Positions 1 to 7,249 of a DNA stretch of 7,249 nucleotides are shown piece after piece. Numbering within the stretch: position 1 is the stretch's first letter; every line of letters begins with the position of its first letter. The notes under the pieces were generated by a model, which was not told where the DNA came from, searched no databases, and saw only the letters and a list, made by a program, of their open reading frames with translations. Origin of the DNA: Actinomycetales bacterium UBA1416 (lineage in GTDB: Bacteria; Actinomycetota; Actinomycetes; Actinomycetales; Actinomycetaceae); the NCBI GenBank assembly GCA_002304945.1, contig DBPQ01000119.1, positions 1-7,249 on the forward strand. The letters run 5' to 3'. The position numbers and the translations under genes are program-made.

Positions 1-24
1 CCAGCACATCGGTGGATCGAGGCT

Positions 25-36
25 TATTCTTGACCC
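25..36 (+). promoter_or_regulatory. Candidate -10 element for a leaderless sensor-kinase transcript
   Basis: The hexamer TATTCT (25-30) matches the actinobacterial TANNNT -10 consensus. It is followed by exactly six bases before the ATG at 37, so transcription would begin at the A of the start codon, the arrangement of leaderless mRNAs common in Actinomycetota. There is no good -35 match at the expected place (about 2-7). A weak purine run CGAGG (18-22) lies 14 bases before the ATG, too far for a good Shine-Dalgarno. The promoter role is inferred. Confidence 0.45.
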
Positions 37-2325
37 ATGGCTGTCGGGCTGCTCACGCGCATGCGGATCCTCGCGTCCGCGCGCGGGGAGAACCCGTGGC
101 ACAGTTCGCTCCTGACGGCCATGCGGGTCGTCACCGCGGGACTCGTGGTGATGGACGGCGTCCTCGGCACCATGGCGGCTGCCCCCCTGCTCGATGAGGC
201 CCCTCTCGTGGGGATCGGGCTCGGGATCGCCGTGGCCGCCGTCGCCGCGATGGCGGGTCTGCTGGTCCGGGGCGTCACGGGGTTCCGGTGGCACGCCGGC
301 GTCGTCGTGCTCCTGCTGGCGGGGCTGACCCTCGCCCTCGTTCCCACCTGGGAGCTCGCGACCGGGCCGGTGTGGTGGCCCACCCGGTTCCTCACCGCCG
401 CGCTCATGTTCGTGGTGGTGGCGGGCCGTACGTGGCACCGGCTCCTCCTCCTCGGACTGATCCTCGCCTTCCACGGGTACATGCGAACCGCCGCCTGGAC
501 CGCCACCGGGCTGCCCTGGGGGACGGACCTCGTCCGCCAGGTCGCGGCGGAGTTCGGGCTCGCCGCGTTCACGGCGAGCATCATGTTCGTGATCATGCTC
601 GCCCTCCTGACCGCGGGCCGCGTCACCGACCATGCCCACGCCGCCGCGGTGCGCGACGCCCGGCGTGCCGCCTTCGCCGACTCCCGGGAGCGCACGGCCC
701 GCGAGGTCGAACGGTTCGTGCACGACGAGGTGCTGCACGCCCTGCGCACGATCGCGATGGACCGGCGGGACGTGTCCGGCGAGGCAGCGGTGGCCGCCGC
801 CGCCCGGCTGGTCCGCCTGCTCTCCCAGACCCCGACGTCGCTCGGTGAGGGCGAGACCCTCCTCGACCGGATGGGCAGTGCTGCCCGGGAATTCCCCCTC
901 GAGGTCACCGTCACCGGCGACGAGTCCATCACCCTCCCTCCGGACGTCGAGTACGCCTTCACGCTCGCCACGCTCGAGGCGCTGCGCAACGTCGTGCGCC
1001 ACGCGCACGTCGGGGAGGCCCAGGTGCACGTGAGCCGCACGGGACTCACCGTCGCGGTAGAGATCTCCGACCGCGGCACGGGCTTCGACGACGCCTCCCT
1101 CGCCGCGTCCCGGGGGGTGCGCTCCTCCATCCACCAGCGCATGCGGGATGTGGGTGGCGAGGCCGAGGTCCGATCCACCCCGGGAGGTGGAACGACCGTC
1201 CGGCTCGCGTGGGCAGCCGCGGCCACCCGGGTGGCACCCCAATTCGCGGGCAGCCTCGGCTACGGCGCGCTCGGGGAGGTCTACCCCCGGGCGAGCCTCA
1301 TCACGCTGCCCTACTTCGTCTACTCGCTCTGGAATGCGGCCTGGCTCTCCCCCGCCCTCACGGCGCCGTGGGCGGGCTGGACCGCGGCGCTCGTCCTCAC
1401 GGCCGTGACCGCGGCGATCCTCCTCCGCACGCTGCGTCACGGCCCCCGCCCATGGATGGCGGTCGCCCTGCCGCTGGTCGCCTGGGGGACGACGGCTCTC
1501 GCCGGCTGGGCGCTGCCCGACGGCGTCACCAGCCCGTACCTGTTCTGGGCGGGGACCGCGGCGCTGGCCGTCGTGGTGCCGCTCACGATGTTCCACCACC
1601 CCGCCCTGATCGCCGTCACCGGTCTCGGGACCGCTGCGCTCACCGCCGCCTTCACCGTGCTGCGCGCCGGGCCGGGACCGGCACTCGGCGACTTCCTGCC
1701 CACCATCACCCAGCCCGCCATCAGCGTGGCCGCCTACCTGGCGGTGCGGATGGCGCTCGACGCCCTGGCGTGGGAGGTGTACCGCACCGGTGAGGAGTCG
1801 GCCCGCACCGATGCCGAGGCCCGGACCCGCGCGGAGTTCGTCATCGCGCTCGCGGTGCGGATGCGTCAACGCCGCGACGCGATCGCGTCCTTCGTCCATG
1901 GCGTCGCCACCGGCGCCCTCGACCCCGCGGATGCCGGAGTCCGCGCCCGGGCGGACGCGCTGGAACGCACGGCGCGCGACGAGCCGGGAGTCGCCGTCGG
2001 CCTGCAGGAGGTGGCAGCACGGATGCGGGACCTCGGCCACTCCGTCACCGTGCGGATGTCCGAGGACGCACCGCCCGAGGTGCAGCATGCCGGGGCGCGT
2101 GCCCTCGACAGCGCCCTGGCCGCGGCCGACCACGCCGGTCCCCTCGGGGTGACCCTGACGGTGATGCGCTCGGGCAGCGACTGGCGGACGTCCCTCGTTG
2201 TCACGGAGCCGGAGCGGGGCCTGCGCGAGCGCCTGGCGGGGCAGTTCGCAGCCTGGGACGTGCAGGCCGATGAGAACCTCCTCCATCTGACCACCACGGC
2301 GAGCGGGATGGCGGAGGATGGATGA
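37..2325 (+). CDS. Membrane sensor histidine kinase, NarL-type, with a degenerate second kinase module
   Basis: Sensor kinase of a two-component system, expected to autophosphorylate on histidine and pass phosphate to the regulator encoded next. The 762-residue protein starts with about six hydrophobic segments (roughly residues 28-193). A histidine helix follows with FVHDEVLHAL (H229), in the position of the HisKA_3 motif. A HATPase_c domain comes next: E314 and N318 form the N box, SDRGTGFD (D345, G347, G349) the G1 box, and a GGG loop at 383-385. A second set of about six membrane segments (roughly 423-572), another helix with FVHGVATGAL (H621) and a C-terminal domain resembling a decayed ATPase (about 660-762) then follow. 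Usual NarL-type kinases have about 400 residues, so this one is nearly doubled. The ATG at 37 is chosen because of the upstream -10 hexamer; Met9 (61) and Met29 (121) are alternatives without ribosome-binding sites. The signal sensed is unknown. Kinase identity is firm; the duplication is an inference from aligned motifs. Confidence 0.88.
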   Translation: MAVGLLTRMRILASARGENPWHSSLLTAMRVVTAGLVVMDGVLGTMAAAPLLDEAPLVGIGLGIAVAAVAAMAGLLVRGVTGFRWHAGVVVLLLAGLTLALVPTWELATGPVWWPTRFLTAALMFVVVAGRTWHRLLLLGLILAFHGYMRTAAWTATGLPWGTDLVRQVAAEFGLAAFTASIMFVIMLALLTAGRVTDHAHAAAVRDARRAAFADSRERTAREVERFVHDEVLHALRTIAMDRRDVSGEAAVAAAARLVRLLSQTPTSLGEGETLLDRMGSAAREFPLEVTVTGDESITLPPDVEYAFTLATLEALRNVVRHAHVGEAQVHVSRTGLTVAVEISDRGTGFDDASLAASRGVRSSIHQRMRDVGGEAEVRSTPGGGTTVRLAWAAAATRVAPQFAGSLGYGALGEVYPRASLITLPYFVYSLWNAAWLSPALTAPWAGWTAALVLTAVTAAILLRTLRHGPRPWMAVALPLVAWGTTALAGWALPDGVTSPYLFWAGTAALAVVVPLTMFHHPALIAVTGLGTAALTAAFTVLRAGPGPALGDFLPTITQPAISVAAYLAVRMALDALAWEVYRTGEESARTDAEARTRAEFVIALAVRMRQRRDAIASFVHGVATGALDPADAGVRARADALERTARDEPGVAVGLQEVAARMRDLGHSVTVRMSEDAPPEVQHAGARALDSALAAADHAGPLGVTLTVMRSGSDWRTSLVVTEPERGLRERLAGQFAAWDVQADENLLHLTTTASGMAEDG

Positions 2326-2344
2326 CACGCCTCGTGGACACAGC

Positions 2345-2351
2345 AAGGGAG
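2345..2351 (+). promoter_or_regulatory. Shine-Dalgarno of the response regulator; bears on start choice
   Basis: AAGGGAG lies in the 27-base gap after the kinase stop. It ends one base before the ATG at 2353, too close for normal use, and 10 bases before the in-frame ATG at 2362. The spacing favours 2362 (Met4) as the true start, although it is a little long. Confidence 0.5.
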
Positions 2352-2352
2352 C

Positions 2353-3081
2353 ATGAGCCCCATGGCGACAGCTGACGTACCCCCGAAACGTCTCCGTATG
2401 GCCGCGGTGGACGACCATCCGATCGTCGTGGAGGGGCTCGTCTCGCTCCTCACCCGTGGTCCCGAGGGCTCACGTGCACGGCCCGACACACCCGCCGTCG
2501 AGTGGCTCGGGCAGACGCGCACATTCGCGGAGCTGCGCGCCAGGATCGACCAGTGGCCCGCCGCTCCGGACCTGGTCCTCTTCGACCTCAACCTGGGGGA
2601 CGGCACCGACCCCGCCGACGGCATCGCGGAGCTGGTCGCCGGGGGCATCGCCGTCGTGGTGCTCACCTCCGAGGTGCGGCCCATCCCGATCCGCCGTGCC
2701 ATGAAGGCGGGCGCCGCCGGCCTGATCCTGAAGTCGGACGATCTGCCCCGCATCCTCGAGGTGGTCCGCTCGGTCAGCCGGGGCGATTTCGCGGTCTCCA
2801 GCGACCTCGCCTTCGTCCTCGCGACCGATGACGACCTCACCCCAAATCTGGCACCCCGCGAACTCCAGGTGCTGCAACTCCTCGCCGACGGGGTCCCCCG
2901 CAAGAATGTCGGCGCCCGCCTCGACCCGCCGGTGAAGCTGGCCACGGTGGTCACCTACCTGAACCGGATCTGCCGCCGCTACCAGGAGCACGGGCGCGAC
3001 GTCACCACCTCGCAGGATGCCATCCGGGCCGCCGTGGCGGACGGCTGGTTCGACTATCCCGGGACCGGCAGGTCGGGCTGA
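2353..3081 (+). CDS. Response regulator, NarL/LuxR type
   Basis: DNA-binding response regulator, almost certainly the partner of the kinase 27 bases upstream and probably co-transcribed with it. The 242-residue protein has an N-terminal receiver domain (about 15-140) with the acidic pair D20/D21 in VDDHPIV, the phospho-acceptor D78 in LVLFDLNLGDG, the switch residue T105 and the conserved K127. The D21-to-D78 distance is about 12 residues longer than in typical NarL receivers, implying a longer loop after the first helix. The output domain (about 162-233) begins LTPNLAPRELQVLQLLADG, the normal opening of a LuxR helix-turn-helix. Its recognition region TVVTYLNRICRRYQEHGR departs from the usual TVKTHVSRIL pattern and recalls an actinobacterial subgroup with a KYxxxGRP-like tail. 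Met1 is given here, but Met4 (2362) fits the ribosome-binding site better and Met16 (2398) would just reach the receiver. Target genes are not evident from the window. Confidence 0.9.
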   Translation: MSPMATADVPPKRLRMAAVDDHPIVVEGLVSLLTRGPEGSRARPDTPAVEWLGQTRTFAELRARIDQWPAAPDLVLFDLNLGDGTDPADGIAELVAGGIAVVVLTSEVRPIPIRRAMKAGAAGLILKSDDLPRILEVVRSVSRGDFAVSSDLAFVLATDDDLTPNLAPRELQVLQLLADGVPRKNVGARLDPPVKLATVVTYLNRICRRYQEHGRDVTTSQDAIRAAVADGWFDYPGTGRSG

Positions 3082-3087
3082 TCCGGC

Positions 3088-3519
3088 TCACTCCCACGTG
3101 GTGAGCCCGGCACGGTCGTACTCGCCGCCCGGGTACACGGCCCGTTCGATCCCCGCCGCGGCCAGCGCCTTGCGGCACCCCGGGCACGGCGGGTCGGTGA
3201 TGTACGCCGTCGCCCCCTTGGTGTCACGGGTGGCGAACAGCAGGGCGTTGACCTCGGCGTGGATGGCGATGCAGAAGCCGGGCGTGCCGGGACGGTCGTA
3301 GTCCCCGAGCCCGGGGATCACGTCGTAGGGGAGCTTCCCCCGCGGGCACGCACCCTCGAGGCAGTCCGGCTCCCCCGGGGCGGCGCCGTTGTACCCGGTG
3401 GCGATGATGCGCCGGTCCACGACCAGCACCGCCCCCACCCTCCGGCGGGTGCACTTGGCGCGCACCGCCACGGCGTGGGCGATCCCCAGGAAGTACTCGT
3501 CCCATCCGGGCACGGTCAT
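3088..3519 (-). CDS. dCMP deaminase family protein (ComEB-like zinc deaminase)
   Basis: Cytosolic zinc-dependent deaminase, most likely converting dCMP to dUMP for thymidylate synthesis; the exact nucleotide substrate is not proven by sequence. The 143-residue protein has the hallmark HAE motif (H87, catalytic E89) and PCPGC (C112, C115), together the zinc site. It also has VGAVLVVDRRIIATGYNGA (28-46) and CLEGAC (C53, C58), as in the ComEB/deoxycytidylate deaminase group, where HC..EGC is typical. An insertion of about 15 residues between CLEGAC and HAE (around 59-82) is longer than in Bacillus ComEB. The ATG at 3519 is chosen because GAGGAGG sits four bases upstream (3530-3524) and because the conserved family N-terminus starts there. 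The frame stays open upstream to 3744, but that overlaps the yyaL-like gene. It follows that gene by 58 bases with no promoter visible between, so co-transcription is likely. A general cytidine deaminase is less likely. Confidence 0.9.
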   Translation of the reverse strand: MTVPGWDEYFLGIAHAVAVRAKCTRRRVGAVLVVDRRIIATGYNGAAPGEPDCLEGACPRGKLPYDVIPGLGDYDRPGTPGFCIAIHAEVNALLFATRDTKGATAYITDPPCPGCRKALAAAGIERAVYPGGEYDRAGLTTWE

Positions 3520-3545
3520 GGCGCCTCCTCGCTGCTGCTCCCAGC

Positions 3546-3563
3546 ATGCCCCAGTCCGGGCAT
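3546..3563 (-). other. Small inverted repeat between the yyaL-like and deaminase genes
   Basis: ATGCCC (3546-3551) and GGGCAT (3558-3563) are perfect complements around a six-base loop, in the 58-base gap of the proposed operon. In RNA it would form a short hairpin just upstream of the deaminase ribosome-binding site. There is no U tract and the stem is only six pairs, so it is at most an RNA-processing or attenuating element and may be chance. Confidence 0.25.
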
Positions 3564-3577
3564 CCGGAGGGCCCGGG

Positions 3578-5539
<1,962 letters not shown>

Positions 5540-5543
5540 CGCT

Positions 5544-5563
5544 CCTCCTTTCCCGACACGCTA
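5544..5563 (-). promoter_or_regulatory. Candidate -10 element and strong ribosome-binding site of the yyaL-like gene
   Basis: Read on the minus strand, TAGCGT (5563-5558) fits the TANNNT -10 pattern. Six bases further the transcript would start at 5551. That start coincides with the first A of AAAGGAGG (5551-5544), a near-perfect match to the anti-Shine-Dalgarno, four bases before the ATG. The leader would be only 12 nucleotides. The ribosome-binding site is clear; the -10 and start point are inferred, and no good -35 is seen. Confidence 0.45.
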
Positions 5564-5578
5564 CAACAGGCCCGGCGA

Positions 5579-5590
5579 TACCCTGAACAG
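5579..5590 (+). promoter_or_regulatory. Candidate -10 element for a leaderless esterase transcript
   Basis: TACCCT (5579-5584) lies exactly six bases before the ATG at 5591, placing the transcription start on the start codon. No Shine-Dalgarno precedes this ATG (GAACAG only). CCGACA (5553-5558) matches four of six positions of TTGACA, but at a 20-base spacing that is longer than ideal. The element sits 15 bases from the opposing candidate promoter of the yyaL-like gene. Confidence 0.4.
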
Positions 5591-6970
5591 ATGCTGCGCA
5601 CCGTCTCCGGACCCCTCTCCGACGGCCCGGCCGCCTTCGCCACGCCCGCCCCCCACCGGGGCCGGGCGGACGAGCTCGTGTGGGAGGGCCTCTGCTTCGC
5701 CACCCCGGCCGGGGAGCGGCCGCTCTTCCTGGACCTGCACGTGCCGCGCGGCGGGATCGCCCCGGTCGTCGCGTGGGTGGCGGATGCCGGGTCGCGGCAC
5801 CGTCTCCCGCCTGCCCTCGACCGCGAGTGGTTCGTCGAGCGCCTGGTGATGGCGGGCCTCGCCGTCGCGCTCGTGGACCACCGGGGTCGCGCCGACGACG
5901 TGCAGGCCGCGCTCGCATGGCTGGCGGACCAGGACCTCGGGGTGGACACGAGCCGCGTGGCGGTGTGGGCGGAGTCCGACCTCCTGCCGCTGGAGGGTCT
6001 CCCCGGGGTCCGGACGGTCGTTCGGGGGACCGATCTGGGGGCACTGGACTCCCTCTGCGCCGCCCTCGACCACCCGCGCGGCCCCGTGCCGGATCCCCAA
6101 CTGACGGCGTGGACCGGGCGGATGGCCGCAGCCGGCGTCCGGCCCGGGCTCACCGCCACGGACCCGGGGGAGGCGCGGGCACGCACCTTCGAGTTCCGCA
6201 AGGAGCTGAACGCGGTGGACTACGGGGTCGCGTCCGTGGAGGACTCGGAGATCCACTCCGAGGGCCTCGTGCTGCCGGTGCGCATCCAGGAGCCGGTGGC
6301 CCCGTCCTCCACCGTGGTCCTCTACTTCCACGGCGGCGGCTGGGTGGTCGGGGACCTGGACTCGCACGAGAAGCAGGCCGCCCGCCTCGCACAGTCCACG
6401 CCCGCCACGGTCATCCAGGTCGACTACCGGCGCGCCCCCGAGCACCCCTTCCCCGCGGCGTACGACGACGCCGTCGCCGCCACCGCGTGGGTGGCCGCCC
6501 ATCTCGAGGAGTTCGGCTCGGACACCCTCGTGCTGGCCGGCGAGAGCGCCGGCGGGAACCTGGCGCTCGCCGTCGCCCTCTGGGCCCGCGACCACGGCGT
6601 GGCCGTGGACGCCCTGTTCCTGTGCTACCCGACCGTGCAGTGGCCCACCGTGGACCCGCCCGAGGGGTTGCGGGCCAGCTACCTCGGCGGGGACGAGTCG
6701 CTCGCCACGGACCCCCGGGTCTCCCCCGGGCTCGCCGACCTGCGGGGACTCCCCCCCGTGGTGCTCGGCGCCGGGGGGCTCGACCCCGTGCTCGACGACC
6801 TGTTCCGCCTCGGCACGGACCTGCGGACCGCGGGCGTTCCGCTGCGCTTCCGGCTCTTCCCGAGCCTCGGCCACGGCTGGTTCTCCGTGGCGGCGGCATC
6901 CCGGGCCGCGGACCGCGCCGCGGAGCAGGTGTGCCGGGACCTCAACGAGCTGGTGTGGGACATGGGATGA
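5591..6970 (+). CDS. HSL-family alpha/beta-hydrolase (esterase) with an N-terminal degenerate hydrolase-like half
   Basis: Predicted cytosolic carboxylesterase or lipase-like enzyme of the hormone-sensitive-lipase (alpha/beta-hydrolase 3) family; the substrate is unknown. The catalytic domain fills residues about 165-459. It has the family-typical opening DPQLTAWTGRMAAAG, the oxyanion motif HGGGW (247-251), YRRAPEHPFPAAYDD, and the nucleophile elbow GESAGGN with S319. D398 in GGLDPV and H428 in LGHGWF complete the triad with normal spacing. HSL esterases usually have 300-320 residues; this one has 459. The extra part (about 30-164) reads like the first half of another alpha/beta-hydrolase: LFLDLHVPRG, VVAWVADAG, VERLVMAGLAVALVDHRG, WLADQDLGVDTSRVAVWAES. 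Its oxyanion loop is ADAGS instead of HGGGW, and its elbow is AESDL (S129) instead of GESAG. The ATG at 5591 is used because of the leaderless promoter candidate; the frame stays open far upstream, but only as antisense to other genes. Esterase identity is firm; the meaning of the N-terminal half is inferred. Confidence 0.88.
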   Translation: MLRTVSGPLSDGPAAFATPAPHRGRADELVWEGLCFATPAGERPLFLDLHVPRGGIAPVVAWVADAGSRHRLPPALDREWFVERLVMAGLAVALVDHRGRADDVQAALAWLADQDLGVDTSRVAVWAESDLLPLEGLPGVRTVVRGTDLGALDSLCAALDHPRGPVPDPQLTAWTGRMAAAGVRPGLTATDPGEARARTFEFRKELNAVDYGVASVEDSEIHSEGLVLPVRIQEPVAPSSTVVLYFHGGGWVVGDLDSHEKQAARLAQSTPATVIQVDYRRAPEHPFPAAYDDAVAATAWVAAHLEEFGSDTLVLAGESAGGNLALAVALWARDHGVAVDALFLCYPTVQWPTVDPPEGLRASYLGGDESLATDPRVSPGLADLRGLPPVVLGAGGLDPVLDDLFRLGTDLRTAGVPLRFRLFPSLGHGWFSVAAASRAADRAAEQVCRDLNELVWDMG

Positions 6971-7023
6971 CCGGCCAGAACCGGCGGGCCGTACGATTCC
7001 GCCAAAACCACGGCCGGGCCGCT

Positions 7024-7037
7024 GTGTGGCTCCACAC
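7024..7037. promoter_or_regulatory. Perfect inverted repeat upstream of bioY, candidate operator
   Basis: GTGTGG-CT-CCACAC is a perfect two-fold symmetric site in the 130-base region between the esterase and bioY. It lies just upstream of where the -35 of the proximal bioY promoter candidate would be. That placement suits a dimeric regulator, for instance one that senses biotin. I do not recognise it as a known BioQ, BirA or BioR site, so the regulator is unnamed. Confidence 0.35.
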
Positions 7038-7042
7038 GCCCT

Positions 7043-7058
7043 CCCCGTGGGGCGCCCC
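7043..7058. repeat. Overlapping GC palindromes in the bioY leader
   Basis: CCCC-GT-GGGG (7043-7052) and GGGGCGCCCC (7049-7058) share the central GGGG, which could therefore pair with either flanking C run. The elements lie between the GTGTGG inverted repeat and the candidate -10. In G+C-rich DNA such runs can arise by chance, so no function is assigned. Confidence 0.3.
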
Positions 7059-7061
7059 CGC

Positions 7062-7067
7062 TAGCGT
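7062..7067 (+). promoter_or_regulatory. Candidate -10 element for bioY
   Basis: TAGCGT fits TANNNT and would place the transcript start near 7074, giving a leader of about 27 bases that contains the ribosome-binding site. No convincing -35 is found. A second TANNNT hexamer, TACGAT (6992-6997), with ATGACC 19 bases upstream (6967-6972), is an alternative that would put the inverted repeats inside the transcript. Confidence 0.4.
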
Positions 7068-7090
7068 GGAACCGACCACCCTCACCCTCC

Positions 7091-7096
7091 GAGGAG
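7091..7096 (+). promoter_or_regulatory. Ribosome-binding site of bioY
   Basis: GAGGAG is followed by ACCC and then the ATG at 7101, normal Shine-Dalgarno spacing that fixes the bioY start. Confidence 0.75.
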
Positions 7097-7100
7097 ACCC

Positions 7101-7249
7101 ATGACGATCGCCACGGCCCCCGTCCTCGCCGACCTCGTGCCCGCCCACCGCGTGCGTGATGCCGCACTCGTAGTCTCGGCGACGGCGCTGCTCACCGTCG
7201 CCGGCCAGCTCGCCGTCCCCCTGCCGTTCACGCCCGTGCCCCTCTCGCT
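7101..7249 (+). CDS. bioY: BioY biotin transporter, substrate-binding (S) subunit, 5' part only
   Basis: Start of an integral membrane protein of the BioY family, the biotin-binding S component of energy-coupling-factor transporters; in some bacteria it works alone or with BioM/BioN. Only 49 codons lie inside the window. After a short polar N-terminus with the RDAALV motif comes the first membrane helix (about 21-38). The BioY signature QLAVPLPFTPVPLS follows (36-49), matching the family pattern of a Q-I-x-I-P-L-P-F-T-P-V-P-type turn after the first helix. The start is set by GAGGAG four bases upstream. Whether ATPase and transmembrane partner genes follow cannot be seen. Confidence 0.88.
   Translation, partial: MTIATAPVLADLVPAHRVRDAALVVSATALLTVAGQLAVPLPFTPVPLS

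Noticed and set aside
24..1226. 400-codon minus-strand frame opposite the kinase.
   Set aside because: Ser/Arg/Thr-rich translation without motifs; a typical open antisense frame in G+C-rich coding DNA.
1866..2954. 362-codon minus-strand frame spanning the kinase end and the regulator.
   Set aside because: It lies opposite two well-supported genes, and its composition is that of a shadow frame with no recognisable domain.
5561..6874. 437-codon minus-strand frame opposite the esterase.
   Set aside because: Translation is Gly/Arg/Glu/His-rich antisense noise, while the opposite strand encodes a clear HSL esterase.
6987..7015. GGCCGT ... ACGGCC as a terminator hairpin after the esterase.
   Set aside because: Six-base stem with a 17-base loop and no U tract; too weak to call.
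6971..7100. Riboswitch or small gene in the bioY leader.
   Set aside because: No known riboswitch class pattern is recognisable and no short frame with a ribosome-binding site and convincing composition was found; only inverted repeats and promoter-like hexamers.

Overview
The window is chromosomal DNA from a very G+C-rich actinobacterium. Codon third positions are almost all G or C, the two-component proteins are of actinobacterial type, and two genes have no Shine-Dalgarno but carry a TANNNT hexamer exactly where a leaderless promoter needs it. A member of the Micrococcales is a reasonable guess, but genus cannot be fixed from the sequence. There are no RNA genes, CRISPR arrays, insertion sequences or phage genes, and coding density is high (longest gap about 130 bases).

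Layout: (1) 37-3081, plus strand, a two-component pair: a large membrane sensor kinase followed 27 bases later by a NarL/LuxR-type response regulator. (2) 3088-5539, minus strand, a probable two-gene operon read from right to left: a full-length YyaL/SSP411 (DUF255) thioredoxin-domain protein, then a dCMP-deaminase-family zinc deaminase. It converges on the response regulator with only 6 bases between stop codons. (3) 5591-6970, plus strand, an HSL-type alpha/beta-hydrolase (esterase) diverging from yyaL across a 51-base gap that must hold both promoters. (4) 7101 to the window end, the first 49 codons of bioY, the biotin-transporter substrate-binding subunit, behind a 130-base leader with inverted repeats and a possible promoter.

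The genes do not form one pathway: this looks like housekeeping and accessory genes side by side. The most notable point is a shared architecture in two unrelated proteins. The kinase is an apparent tandem duplication of a whole sensor module (about six membrane helices, histidine helix, ATPase domain) in which the second copy keeps the histidine but has lost the ATP-binding residues. The esterase carries, before a complete catalytic HSL domain, about 160 residues that look like the first half of a second alpha/beta-hydrolase whose oxyanion and nucleophile-elbow glycines are gone. Both look like catalytic domains fused to degenerate, possibly regulatory, relatives. Neither claim has been tested by alignment or structure prediction.
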